A stretch of DNA of 61,169 nt from Nitrospira sp. UBA5698. Its GTDB lineage: Bacteria; Nitrospirota; Nitrospiria; Nitrospirales; Nitrospiraceae. The notes beneath the pieces are model-generated. The model was not told the DNA's origin. It saw only the letters and a list, made by a program, of their open reading frames with translations, and did not search any database. Shown piece after piece: positions 33,679-42,204 of this stretch (position 1 is the first letter of the stretch; every line of letters begins with the position of its first letter). The translations under genes were made by a program, and so were the position numbers. The stretch covers positions 18,656 to 79,824 of the forward strand of contig DIHK01000040.1 in NCBI GenBank assembly GCA_002420115.1, in the 5' to 3' direction.

Positions 33679-35007
33679 ATGCTTCTTCATAGTCGGCACA
33701 GGGGCTGTTCACGTTGGCCTCGCCTCACAACAGTGATTGTGAGCCTTGGAGCAGCTCTTTGTCCGATTTTCTCCCTGAATCCCGCTCACGGTTCTGAGAT
33801 CGTGGTGGCAACCTATGAAGGAGTCATTAACCCCGTCGCGGCGGAGTATCTGCACGATGCCCTCACATTCGCTCAATCCTCCGGTGCCCAAGCCCTGATC
33901 TTGAAACTGGACACGCCCGGAGGGCTAGACACCTCCATGCGCTTGATGATCAAAGATATGACCGCATCCACCACTCCCGTCATCGTCTATGTCGCTCCTT
34001 CAGGAGGCCGCGCCGCCTCTGCCGGTGTCTTTCTCACGATGGCCGCCCATGTGGCCGCGATGGCCCCCGGAACCAACATCGGAGCCGCCCACCCCGTCGC
34101 CATGGGTGGCGGTGAGATGGACAGTACGATGAAGGAAAAGGTTGAGAACGACGCCGTGGCCTATATCAAAAGCATCGCAGACCAGCACGGACGCAATGTC
34201 TCATGGGCCGAAGAGGCGGTTCGTAAAAGCGTGTCCGTCACAGAACAAGAAGCCATTAAGCTGAAGATCATCGACATCGTGGCTGAGAACATGCCTGCCC
34301 TGTTGAGACAGTTGAACGGCAGGAAAGTCAATCTTCCAACCGGTTCGCTCACGCTCTCAACCGATAACGCAATGCTTCATGACTACCCAATGGGAACACG
34401 TCTCGAATTGCTCAAAATCCTGAGCGACCCAAACATCGCCTATCTGCTGATGTCGATCGGGACGATCGGGATCATGGCCGAACTCTATAGTCCTGGAGCG
34501 ATCTTGCCCGGAATCATCGGCGCCATCAGTCTGATTCTGGCTTTCTATTCACTCCAGTCGCTTCCCGTGAACTATGCTGGAGCGCTCCTGGTCATCCTCG
34601 GCGCGGTGTTCTTGTTGCTCGAGATCTCAGTCACCAGCTATGGACTCCTTGCGCTGGGTGGTGTAGCCGCGATGACCTTGGGCGGTCTCTTGCTTATCAA
34701 GAGTGATGCACCCTACCTCCAGGTGTCTCTGTCTTTCTTATTGCCGACGGTCCTGGCCGCCGGTGGCTTGGTCGGTGTCGTTGCATGGATGGCCGTGAAG
34801 AGTGGTCGCGGCAAGCCGGTCACTGGAGCGGAGGCAATGATTGGTTCGATCGGAATCGCCAAGACAGACTTAAACCCCCGCGGCCAGATCATGGTCCATG
34901 GGGAAATTTGGGAGGCGATCAGTCAGCATCCGATTCGACAAGGGGAGTCCGCGGAGGTGGTATCGGTCGAGGGATTGACCGCCACCGTAGCCCCGCCTCA
35001 TCAATGA
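33679..35007 (+). CDS. NfeD family membrane serine protease
   Basis: A 442-residue protein. After a signal peptide comes a ClpP/SppA-class protease domain: LKLDTPGGLDTSMR, the catalytic Ser in AASAGVFLTMAAH, and a Lys in the following helix (AVAYIKSIADQHG). About four membrane helices follow (residues 245-370), then a C-terminal OB-like NfeD domain (GSIGIAKTDLNPRGQIMVHG). In archaea the homologue cleaves the C-terminus of stomatin. The stomatin gene comes 25 bp downstream, which supports the pairing. Confidence 0.93.
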   Translation: MLLHSRHRGCSRWPRLTTVIVSLGAALCPIFSLNPAHGSEIVVATYEGVINPVAAEYLHDALTFAQSSGAQALILKLDTPGGLDTSMRLMIKDMTASTTPVIVYVAPSGGRAASAGVFLTMAAHVAAMAPGTNIGAAHPVAMGGGEMDSTMKEKVENDAVAYIKSIADQHGRNVSWAEEAVRKSVSVTEQEAIKLKIIDIVAENMPALLRQLNGRKVNLPTGSLTLSTDNAMLHDYPMGTRLELLKILSDPNIAYLLMSIGTIGIMAELYSPGAILPGIIGAISLILAFYSLQSLPVNYAGALLVILGAVFLLLEISVTSYGLLALGGVAAMTLGGLLLIKSDAPYLQVSLSFLLPTVLAAGGLVGVVAWMAVKSGRGKPVTGAEAMIGSIGIAKTDLNPRGQIMVHGEIWEAISQHPIRQGESAEVVSVEGLTATVAPPHQ

Positions 35008-35031
35008 CCTGCCCGAAGACAAGGAGCTGTT

Positions 35032-35778
35032 ATGTCGTTACTGATCCCGTTTGTCTTACTTGGCCCGTTGCTCTATGCCAGCTTTAAACGCGTCATGGAG
35101 TATGAACGGCTTGTCGTGTTTGTTCTCGGCAAGTTCCACACCGTCAAAGGCCCGGGAATCCGATTGGTGATTCCGGGGCTGCAGCAGATGGTACGGGTCA
35201 ATCTTCAAACAGCTACCATGGAAGTCCCTTCGCAGGATGTGATCACACGCGACAATATCTCGGTGAAAGTGAACGCCGTTATTTTCCTCAGGGTGGTGGA
35301 TCCGCAGCGTGCAGTCTTAGCGGTTCAGGACTACCTATATTCTACCTCTCAGATTGCCCAGACCACCTTGCGCAGCGTGCTTGGGCAGAGCCAGTTCGAT
35401 GACTTGCTGTCGAAGCGTGACGACATCAACGCCGAGCTACAACGAATTATCGATCAGCAGACTGAACCATGGGGCGTGAAAGTCGCAGCCGTTGAGGTGA
35501 AGAATGTCGATATTCCGCAAGACATGCAGCGGGCCATCGCTCGACAGGCCGAGGCTGAACGGGAACGTCGTGCCAAAATCATCCATGCGGAAGGAGAGTT
35601 TCAGGCCGCACAGAAGCTCGCAGAGGCCGCCAACGTGATCAGCCAAAACCCGGCCGCCCTTCAACTCCGGTATCTCCAAACGCTGGTAGAAATCGCCGCC
35701 GAAAAGAATTCCACGACAATCTTTCCGATTCCCATCGATACGCTTGCTCCTTTCATTAAGGGTCTCTTATCGAAATAG
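35032..35778 (+). CDS. Stomatin-like SPFH membrane protein
   Basis: A 248-residue protein with an N-terminal membrane segment (LLIPFVLLGPLLYASF) and an SPFH/Band 7 domain (EYERLVVFVLGKF, GPGIRLVIPGLQ, TRDNISVKVNAVIFLRV), then a coiled coil rich in Ala, Glu and Arg (QAEAERERRAKII) and a hydrophobic end. It forms large ring complexes in membrane microdomains. It is the partner of the NfeD protease encoded upstream. An AAGGAGC site precedes the ATG. Confidence 0.95.
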   Translation: MSLLIPFVLLGPLLYASFKRVMEYERLVVFVLGKFHTVKGPGIRLVIPGLQQMVRVNLQTATMEVPSQDVITRDNISVKVNAVIFLRVVDPQRAVLAVQDYLYSTSQIAQTTLRSVLGQSQFDDLLSKRDDINAELQRIIDQQTEPWGVKVAAVEVKNVDIPQDMQRAIARQAEAERERRAKIIHAEGEFQAAQKLAEAANVISQNPAALQLRYLQTLVEIAAEKNSTTIFPIPIDTLAPFIKGLLSK

Positions 35779-36045
35779 TGTGGCGTTTCGGTCAAGAGCT
35801 GATGCGAATTCCACATAGATGCCGCATTCATGCGACAGTGCCCTTCAATTGTTCTCATTAACTCACGTTAATCTTCTCGATTTATCGAGCTGATCTCCTT
35901 CTTCATTTCTCATCTTCCAGCCAGCATCTCTTTTGCTTCTTTGAACCACTGCATACGGCCTGATCTGGATGAATCTTTTCGGCTGAACCGAGCTCCAACG
36001 AGTGAAAGAGAAGAGGATGTTTAACCTCTTAGGAAGGGTGGCGCC

Positions 36046-37302
36046 ATGAAAGAAGAATTGCGGGTCGAAGAAGAGATAGACGTACAACAGAAGTTTTCCT
36101 CCGATGTCGATGCCGACGACGCCAGGGCAAGCGGAATGCTAGGCCGAATTGGTCGCAGCACGGGTGAGGCGTCCCGCTCGAAGCGAAAATCCAGACCGGC
36201 CACGCGAGCGAGTCAGGCGGCCAGTCCATTTCTCTTGGAATCGTTATACTTCCGTTCATTCGGTGAGCGAGGTCTCCTGTCGCGCGAAGAAGAAATCCTG
36301 ATTGCCAAGCGGGTGGATCAGGGAACCAGGCGCATTCGAGCTGCTTTACGGCAAGCCACGAGAACGTTACTCAAGGCTCGACGGATTCCTGCTTGTGCAG
36401 AGAGTGCAAAGCTGCTCCTATCGGTCCGACGACTAAGCGGTCTCTCTGCCACTGCGTTGGACAGTGCAGAGAAGGCTTTGAATACCGTGCTCCATCCATC
36501 TAGTGCCGACCTTCATCCCCCGGCTTCCCTTGCGAAACCATTGGAGATAGTGCTGGGCGAAATACGCACTGCACGAGTGATTTTAGAACAAGGCAAGGAT
36601 GAGCTTGTTCGGTGTAATCTTCGCTTGGTCGTCGACGTCGCCAAACATTACACCGGTCGAGGGTTGAGCCTGTTGGATCTCGTGCAAGAAGGCAACATCG
36701 GGCTGATGAAAGCGGCGGAACGGTATCAATATCGAAAGGGATTCAAGTTCAGCACATACGCAACCTGGTGGATCCGTCAAGGGATCACTCGATCGCTTGC
36801 GGACCAATCTCGAACGATCCGCGTTCCGGTTCATCAAACCGAAGCCTCGCACCGTATTCTTCGAGTGATGCGGAGACTGTGCCAGCAATTGGGGCGACCG
36901 GCCCGGTTGGAAGAGGTCGCTCAGGTGCTGCGTATGCGACCTGAACGACTTCGCGAGACCGTCCAGGCCTTCCAAGAGCCGGTGGCTCTGGAAACTCCGA
37001 TCGGTGATGGGGATACCCAGTTTGGCGACGTGATTCCAGATCACCAAGCCATCCCACCGGACGCCAATGTCCACCGGAGTGAGCTGACGGAACAACTCGA
37101 TCATATCTTGAGCACGCTCACCCCACGCGAACAGACGGTGATCCGGCTACGATTTGGCATAGGGCATGATGAATCCAGTACCCTCGAGCAGGTGGGGCAA
37201 AGCCTGTCCGTCACACGGGAACGCATCCGTCAGATTGAAGCGAAAGCCTTAAAAAAACTGAAGACCCCAGCGATTAAGGAACTGTTCGCGGCGATCAGGT
37301 AG
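36046..37302 (+). CDS. RNA polymerase sigma-70 family factor, RpoD/RpoS-like
   Basis: A 418-residue sigma factor. A basic N-terminal tail of about 65 residues precedes region 1.2 (LLESLYFRSFGERGLLSREEEILIA). Region 2 has the core-binding and -10 reading parts (NLRLVVDVAKHY, LDLVQEGNIGLMKA, FSTYATWWIRQGITR), and region 4 the -35 helix-turn-helix (TLEQVGQSLSVTRERIRQIEAKAL). An 80-residue segment between regions 1.2 and 2 is unusual in spacing. Size and order suggest a group 2 sigma (stationary-phase type) rather than the housekeeping RpoD. AGGAAGG lies upstream of the ATG. Confidence 0.9.
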   Translation: MKEELRVEEEIDVQQKFSSDVDADDARASGMLGRIGRSTGEASRSKRKSRPATRASQAASPFLLESLYFRSFGERGLLSREEEILIAKRVDQGTRRIRAALRQATRTLLKARRIPACAESAKLLLSVRRLSGLSATALDSAEKALNTVLHPSSADLHPPASLAKPLEIVLGEIRTARVILEQGKDELVRCNLRLVVDVAKHYTGRGLSLLDLVQEGNIGLMKAAERYQYRKGFKFSTYATWWIRQGITRSLADQSRTIRVPVHQTEASHRILRVMRRLCQQLGRPARLEEVAQVLRMRPERLRETVQAFQEPVALETPIGDGDTQFGDVIPDHQAIPPDANVHRSELTEQLDHILSTLTPREQTVIRLRFGIGHDESSTLEQVGQSLSVTRERIRQIEAKALKKLKTPAIKELFAAIR

Positions 37303-37369
37303 ATGTTCAAATGTACAAGAGATCAAGAAGGGTTTTAGAGTAGCTCGATTTTCAATACAACCTGCCTTC

Positions 37370-37414
37370 CCTCCGCATGGTGAGTTATGCCAGAATGACT
37401 TCACCATGCGGAGG
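37370..37414. terminator. Hairpin with 14-bp perfect stem downstream of the sigma gene
   Basis: CCTCCGCATGGTGA at 37370-37383 pairs perfectly with TCACCATGCGGAGG at 37401-37414 around a 17-nt loop. No T-run follows. It lies 68 bp past the sigma gene stop, so transcript end or RNA stabilisation are both possible. Confidence 0.6.
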
Positions 37415-37512
37415 CCTGGTATTCTCGCATCTCCCGCCACTGCCCGGCATCGATATCTGTGCGGATCTGACTGTTTTTCAACAGGGCACCGATCTCTAGG
37501 GTCTGCCACCTT

Positions 37513-38226
37513 ATGATCCACTTCACTCCCGTGACGACCCCACAGGGGAATAGTCGCCAGATGCAGGGAGGTGTCGTTCGTGTTTTCTCCGCACCGGTCC
37601 CCTATCTCGCAGGATGGGACTTGCAATGTCGCCTGCACGAGGACCGGTTTCTCGGCCTACAACCAGACACTGTTCTCATCCTGGAACACCAGCCTGTCTA
37701 CACAATGGGACGACGGACCCGACGATCTGATTGGGGTGGAAATGAAATGGTATTATGTCAATCAGGCGCAGAGCTGCACCGGGTGAATCGTGGCGGCTCG
37801 GTGACGTATCACGGTCCTGGGCAAGTTGTGGCGTATCCTATTCTCAAGGTTGATCGCCATGCTACCGGGCCGAAACAACTCGTCCAACTGTTCGAAGACG
37901 TCGTGATTCGATTACTCAGCTCCTGGAATATCACCGGCAGTCGTCTCGAGGGAAAGCCAGGCGTTTGGGTGATGACCCCAGAACCTCGGAAAATTGCCTT
38001 CATCGGAATACGGATCGACCGTGGGGTCACCTTGCATGGCTTGGCCATCAACGTCGATCTCGACCTGACTCCATTTCACCGGATCCACCCCTGTGGACTG
38101 ACCGACTGTCTCGTCACATCAATGGCCGCTCTACGCCACACTCCGATCTCGGTGGATGCCGTCAAGCAAGTACTGGCTCAAACCTTCACAGAGGTGTTTT
38201 CTCTTTCCGAAACCAGCGCGGAATGA
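37513..38226 (+). CDS. lipB: Octanoyltransferase LipB
   Basis: A 237-residue enzyme that moves octanoate from acyl carrier protein to lipoyl domains. Family signatures are HRVNRGGSVTYHGPGQVVAYP, the catalytic Lys in KIAFIGIR, GVTLHGLAINV, and the catalytic Cys in HPCGL. The N-terminal 20 residues may not be translated: ATG at 37561 is an alternative and neither start has a clear ribosome site. The next gene (glutamate dehydrogenase) begins 44 bp later. LipA, the next enzyme, is not nearby. Confidence 0.93.
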   Translation: MIHFTPVTTPQGNSRQMQGGVVRVFSAPVPYLAGWDLQCRLHEDRFLGLQPDTVLILEHQPVYTMGRRTRRSDWGGNEMVLCQSGAELHRVNRGGSVTYHGPGQVVAYPILKVDRHATGPKQLVQLFEDVVIRLLSSWNITGSRLEGKPGVWVMTPEPRKIAFIGIRIDRGVTLHGLAINVDLDLTPFHRIHPCGLTDCLVTSMAALRHTPISVDAVKQVLAQTFTEVFSLSETSAE

Positions 38227-38270
38227 TAAACCGATCTACAAGCTTGGACGGATCGCCCTCAAGGAGGCCT

Positions 38271-39521
38271 ATGCAGGAGCTTGATACCCCAACCTTCCGT
38301 TTAGCGGTGGCCCAGTTCGATCAAGCAGCGGAGGCCATGGGGCTTGATACCAACCTCCGTGAGCGACTGAAACTCCCCCAACGCTCTCTCGTGGTCAGTC
38401 TCCCAGTACGAATGGACGACGGACGCGTCGAGGTCTTTACCGGTTACCGTGTTCAACATGATTCCTCCCGAGGGCCTTCGAAGGGAGGCGTGCGCTACCA
38501 TCCGGATGTGAGTCTCGGCGAAGTAGCCGCCCTCGCCATGTGGATGACATGGAAGTGTGCACTCGCCGGGCTTCCCTACGGCGGTGCGAAAGGTGGGGTG
38601 CAGGTGGCTCCCAAAAGCCTTTCACCAGGTGAGCTTCAACGGTTGACCAGGCGGTATGCGGCAGAAATTTTTCCCCTGATCGGGCCGGACAAGGATGTCC
38701 CCGCTCCTGATGTCGGCACCGATGCGCAGATCATGGCCTGGATGATGGACACCTATAGCCAGCAAGTCGGCTATGCGGTTCCCGGAGTCGTGACCGGTAA
38801 ACCGCTTTCTATTGGAGGGAGTCTTGGCCGTGAGGAAGCCACCGGCAGAGGTGTCGTGTATGTCACCTTGGAGGCTTTACGCCATCTCAATCTACCGATT
38901 GAGACTGCAACCGTAGCCGTGCAGGGATTTGGAAACGTCGGTGCACACACCGCTCGCATCATGCAGCAACAGGGCGCACGCGTGATCGCAGTCAGCGATG
39001 TCTCTGGGGGAATCTACAATCCAAAGGGATTGGACATCGCGACTCTGATGCGACGTGACCCCAGTCAACCTCTTTATCAAACCAAGCTGGGAGACGCCAT
39101 CACGAACGAGGAATTGCTTCAACTGGAGTGTACCGTCCTTGTTCCTGCTGCCTTGTCGGAACAAATCACCGGCAAGAATGCCGATCGCCTGAAGTGCCGT
39201 ATCCTCTCCGAGGGTGCAAACGGTCCGACGACACTGGAGGCCGACCACATCCTGGCCGACAAGGGTATCTTTGTCATCCCGGATATTCTTGCCAATTCTG
39301 GGGGCGTCATTGTCTCCTACTTTGAGTGGGTGCAGGACCTACAGCGCTTTTTCTGGAGTGCCGCCGATATCCAGAATCGCCTGCAAGACATCATTACCTC
39401 TGCCTTTCACCGGACCCTTCGATTCTCCAGCGAACGTCGCGTTTCCATGAGAATGGCGGCGCTCATGAGCGGAATTGATCAGGTTGCTCAGGCGCATCTC
39501 CAGCGTGGGCTCTATCCCTGA
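38271..39521 (+). CDS. gdhA: Glutamate dehydrogenase
   Basis: A 416-residue Glu/Leu/Phe/Val dehydrogenase. It interconverts glutamate and 2-oxoglutarate plus ammonium. The N-terminal substrate domain has PSKGGVRYHPDV and the catalytic Lys in LPYGGAKGGV; the C-terminal domain has the dinucleotide loop VQGFGNVGAH. ILSEGANGPTT and SYFEWVQ are further family marks. The start at 38271 has AAGGAGG seven bases upstream, while the frame is open much further upstream across lipB. The 416-residue length and segments fit the hexameric NAD-type enzymes. Confidence 0.95.
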   Translation: MQELDTPTFRLAVAQFDQAAEAMGLDTNLRERLKLPQRSLVVSLPVRMDDGRVEVFTGYRVQHDSSRGPSKGGVRYHPDVSLGEVAALAMWMTWKCALAGLPYGGAKGGVQVAPKSLSPGELQRLTRRYAAEIFPLIGPDKDVPAPDVGTDAQIMAWMMDTYSQQVGYAVPGVVTGKPLSIGGSLGREEATGRGVVYVTLEALRHLNLPIETATVAVQGFGNVGAHTARIMQQQGARVIAVSDVSGGIYNPKGLDIATLMRRDPSQPLYQTKLGDAITNEELLQLECTVLVPAALSEQITGKNADRLKCRILSEGANGPTTLEADHILADKGIFVIPDILANSGGVIVSYFEWVQDLQRFFWSAADIQNRLQDIITSAFHRTLRFSSERRVSMRMAALMSGIDQVAQAHLQRGLYP

Positions 39522-39635
39522 GCACCCATGGGGTGCAGGCGCCCCGTTTCAGCTCCTGACGTATGACTTGCCCCTTGGCCTGTCCCTGGGTTAGGGTGCG
39601 AGCATCCAGCCGGTCGATCGAACAAGGAACCGCTC

Positions 39636-39929
39636 GTGGATCGTAATGCGATTATCACTGCCTGGGAGCACCACTGCGCCGATGGCTGGCCACAGTTTTC
39701 AAGTCCCCATCAGGGGCCATTGATGACGATCGACACCGTGATCGGTGGTTGTGTCGTCTATTATCTCGACAGCTCAGATGGCCTCGATGCTCAGCGATGT
39801 GCCATTCTCAAGGACTGCTTGAATGACTTGGATGATTTAACCGACGAGCTTGACGCTGAGTGCCGACCATACTTTCTCCGACTTCGGCGCCTCGGACGCC
39901 TGTTGCTCGACACAAAACCCGGGTTATGA
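39636..39929 (+). CDS. Uncharacterised protein, 97 residues
   Basis: A GTG-started frame with AAGGA seven bases upstream. The product has an aromatic N-terminal half (AWEHHCADGWPQF, VVYYLDSS) and a helical acidic-then-basic C-terminus (DLDDLTDELDAECRPYFLRLRRLG). Three cysteines are scattered. No signal peptide, membrane helix or known motif is seen. It lies 114 bp after the glutamate dehydrogenase gene and may be part of its transcript. Confidence 0.6.
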   Translation: MDRNAIITAWEHHCADGWPQFSSPHQGPLMTIDTVIGGCVVYYLDSSDGLDAQRCAILKDCLNDLDDLTDELDAECRPYFLRLRRLGRLLLDTKPGL

Positions 39930-40107
39930 TCCACAACCGCCGCAGAGTGGCCCTTCTCAATTCGTAGAGAAGCCACGCAGTCCTACACAGCTTTCTTGCG
40001 GGGACAGCAGAGGATTCGTTACAATTTGCCGGATAGATTTTCTCAATCAAATTTCCGACGATAATTTCAAGAGACCACCTGACTCCACGATAGAGAGTGA
40101 CGACACC

Positions 40108-40644
40108 ATGCATAAAACTCCGCATCACCTCGCACTCATTGTCTTCATTGGCCTTCTCTCCATCTCCACCTTTGCTCTGGCTGAGCCCTATGAACTGAGT
40201 GAACACGACGTCACTGAGCCAAAGACCATTTCCAGCACCACCGTGTCTCTCTTTGGGGTCAAACTTGGCGATCCAGAAGCGAAGGCCGTTGAAGCCTTTG
40301 AGACGCTGGTGAATCGGAAGACCCTTGGGATTAAAGTTGAACAAGAAGCCACGTTCATCTTCCTGCTTGATCAGCGCAAACCGACTGGCCCAATGGCTGG
40401 TGTCCGAATCCAAGACGGCAAGGTGGACCTACTGTTCATCAATAACCGATTCGCCCATCGGACAAGGGGGATCTTCCGTAATGTCCTCAACAGCGAAAGC
40501 CCGGATGACATCAGAAAACTACTGGGTAAGGAAGAATACGGCGATGAAAACGTGATGGGGGCCATCCTGGCCTACGACACGCAGGGGTTTCAGGTGAACT
40601 ATCTAGGCAAAGACATCAACATCGAGTTCGCTCCCACCCGCTAA
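40108..40644 (+). CDS. Exported protein of unknown function
   Basis: A 178-residue protein with a signal peptide (residues 1-25, ending FALA-E). The mature part looks globular, with ATFIFLLDQRK, AGVRIQDGKVDLLFINNRF and a C-terminal VNYLGKDINIEFAP. The repeated beta pattern may indicate a lipocalin- or SmpA-like fold but this is not firm. The start at 40108 is chosen because it begins the signal peptide; the frame is open upstream to 39850 over the previous gene. No operon partner is clear. Confidence 0.7.
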   Translation: MHKTPHHLALIVFIGLLSISTFALAEPYELSEHDVTEPKTISSTTVSLFGVKLGDPEAKAVEAFETLVNRKTLGIKVEQEATFIFLLDQRKPTGPMAGVRIQDGKVDLLFINNRFAHRTRGIFRNVLNSESPDDIRKLLGKEEYGDENVMGAILAYDTQGFQVNYLGKDINIEFAPTR

Positions 40645-40719
40645 CGCCAACCATGGGGCTTAGCTTCCTCCGCAAGGGAATTCGATGAGCTCTGTCAACA
40701 TTCTGGAAATAACTGGCGG

Positions 40720-41652
40720 CTATTGGATCGGGTGCGTGAGACGAAACCCGTAATCGATCAGGCTCTTTGCGGTGGTCCATCGACGATTCGAATTCAAAAT
40801 AACAAGCAACAAATCACTGCCGTTTTGAGACACCTTGGCGATCAGGCAACGGCCTGCCTTGGATGTAAAGCCGGTCTTCACACCTTCCACGCCGGGAATT
40901 CGGCCGAGCAGCCGATTCGTATTGTGCAAGACATAGGCGCGATAGCCGCTGACCGGTGTGATGATCTCACGCTCAGCTTTCACTAGATTTCGGAACGTTG
41001 CGTTTTGCATGGCAACTACACTGAGCTTGGCAAGATCCTCGGCCGTTGAATAATGATCAGGGTTATCAAACCCACATCCGTTACTAAAATGCGTATCTGA
41101 CAATCCAAGAGCTGTTGCCTTGGCATTCATCAACGACACAAACTGCGCTTCGTCACCACCCACATGCTCGACTGCTGCTAAACAGGCGTCATTCGCCGAA
41201 ACCATCATCATGGCCTTCAGCAGATCACCCAAGCGAAACACTTCACCGACTTTGATCCGCAAGTGCGTCTTCGGCGCCCGCGCGGCATTCTTGCTCACGG
41301 TTGCCAGCTCGTCGAGCCGGGCTTTCTCGAGAATCACCAACGCCGACATAATCTTGGTCAAACTGGCAGGCGAAAGGCGTTTCTCCGTATCATGTTCAAA
41401 GAGTACGCGTCCCGATCGTAACTCTTTGAGGAGAATGCTGTGTGCGGGGATACGCTTCCAGTGAAGTGCGTGAGGAGCGTAGTTGACTGATCGACCAGCA
41501 TCCTGAACGTTGTGCTGAGTTCTCGCCTGGGCAGGAAGGGGGGAGACGGCATTCCAGAGAAATAAGAATGCGATCAGAAGTGTTACCCGATAGAAATCAC
41601 GTCTGCTGTTCCACGGACAAAGGGGAGGCCGGATATGATCCGCTCGTGCCAA
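40720..41652 (-). CDS. dacC: D-alanyl-D-alanine carboxypeptidase (S11, PBP5/6-like)
   Basis: A 310-residue enzyme that trims the terminal D-alanine of peptidoglycan stem peptides. The catalytic serine is Ser97 in SLTK (Ser97, Lys100), the second motif is SAND (SxN) and the third is VKTGFT (KTG). A signal segment spans about residues 22-42. It lacks most of the PBP5 C-terminal beta domain and membrane anchor, ending soon after the transpeptidase core, so it is likely soluble in the periplasm. It follows the mini zinc-ribbon gene by 14 bp. Confidence 0.9.
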   Translation of the reverse strand: MARADHIRPPLCPWNSRRDFYRVTLLIAFLFLWNAVSPLPAQARTQHNVQDAGRSVNYAPHALHWKRIPAHSILLKELRSGRVLFEHDTEKRLSPASLTKIMSALVILEKARLDELATVSKNAARAPKTHLRIKVGEVFRLGDLLKAMMMVSANDACLAAVEHVGGDEAQFVSLMNAKATALGLSDTHFSNGCGFDNPDHYSTAEDLAKLSVVAMQNATFRNLVKAEREIITPVSGYRAYVLHNTNRLLGRIPGVEGVKTGFTSKAGRCLIAKVSQNGSDLLLVILNSNRRWTTAKSLIDYGFRLTHPIQ

Positions 41653-41666
41653 ATACCACCGCCTCG

Positions 41667-41855
41667 CTAAAACATGAATGATTCCCGAACCTTACCACCT
41701 TTGCTCCCGCTATCAATAACTTTGTGAAAGAATCGAAGAAGGTCGGCCAGATCAATCCAGAATCCACAGTTGAGGCATCGCGCGTAGATTCTGCGGTTGA
41801 TGAGGGTATAGTGACGTTCGACCATCATAAACCCTCTGCACTTGAGGCATTGCAT
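41667..41855 (-). CDS. Mini zinc-ribbon protein
   Basis: A 62-residue protein with MQCLKCRGFM at the start and CLNCGFW at about residue 27, giving two CxxC pairs 21 residues apart. The tail is hydrophobic then basic (LLRFFHKVIDSGSKGG). It shares the opening pattern CxxCxGxMxxER and CLNCG/CVNCG with the protein at 29827-30063. GCAGGAC lies upstream of the ATG. It is 14 bp upstream of the carboxypeptidase gene on the same strand. No function is known. Confidence 0.65.
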   Translation of the reverse strand: MQCLKCRGFMMVERHYTLINRRIYARCLNCGFWIDLADLLRFFHKVIDSGSKGGKVRESFMF

Positions 41856-41904
41856 ACATGTCCTGCTCTCTCTAACAGGATGCTGAAAAAGACGGCCTGC
41901 TACG

Positions 41905-42111
41905 TTATCGAATACGATTCATAATGAGTGCGACACATCCGGCGAGGAGCCCCCCACCCAGAAGGGTGGTGCCAAAATAGACGAACACGTTCGTCCCCCC
42001 GGAAGGCTGGGTCCCTTCCCATAAGTCGCGAACCCCACCCTGGACCATCAAGACTGACAACGTCAGAAGAGCCCCTATCATGAACCACCATGCAAAGGAT
42101 CGAAGCGCCAT
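41905..42111 (-). CDS. Small two-helix membrane protein
   Basis: A 68-residue protein with two predicted membrane helices (residues 5-25, WWFMIGALLTLSVLMV; residues 43-64, VYFGTTLLGGGLLAGCVALI) joined by a polar loop. The ends are basic. GGAAGA precedes the ATG. No family is recognised. It lies upstream of the mini zinc-ribbon and carboxypeptidase genes on the same strand. Confidence 0.65.
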   Translation of the reverse strand: MALRSFAWWFMIGALLTLSVLMVQGGVRDLWEGTQPSGGTNVFVYFGTTLLGGGLLAGCVALIMNRIR

Positions 42112-42204
42112 TCTTCCGCTCGTAACTCGTGATCTATCCGGCCTTTTTCAACTCTAGCGAAGGGCTCCTACGCTGTCAAGAAATAGACCAGGATCGCCCG
42201 ATGC

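Noticed and set aside
39850..40107. An upstream extension of the exported protein at 40108.
   Set aside because: It would overlap the previous gene and place the signal peptide inside the protein.
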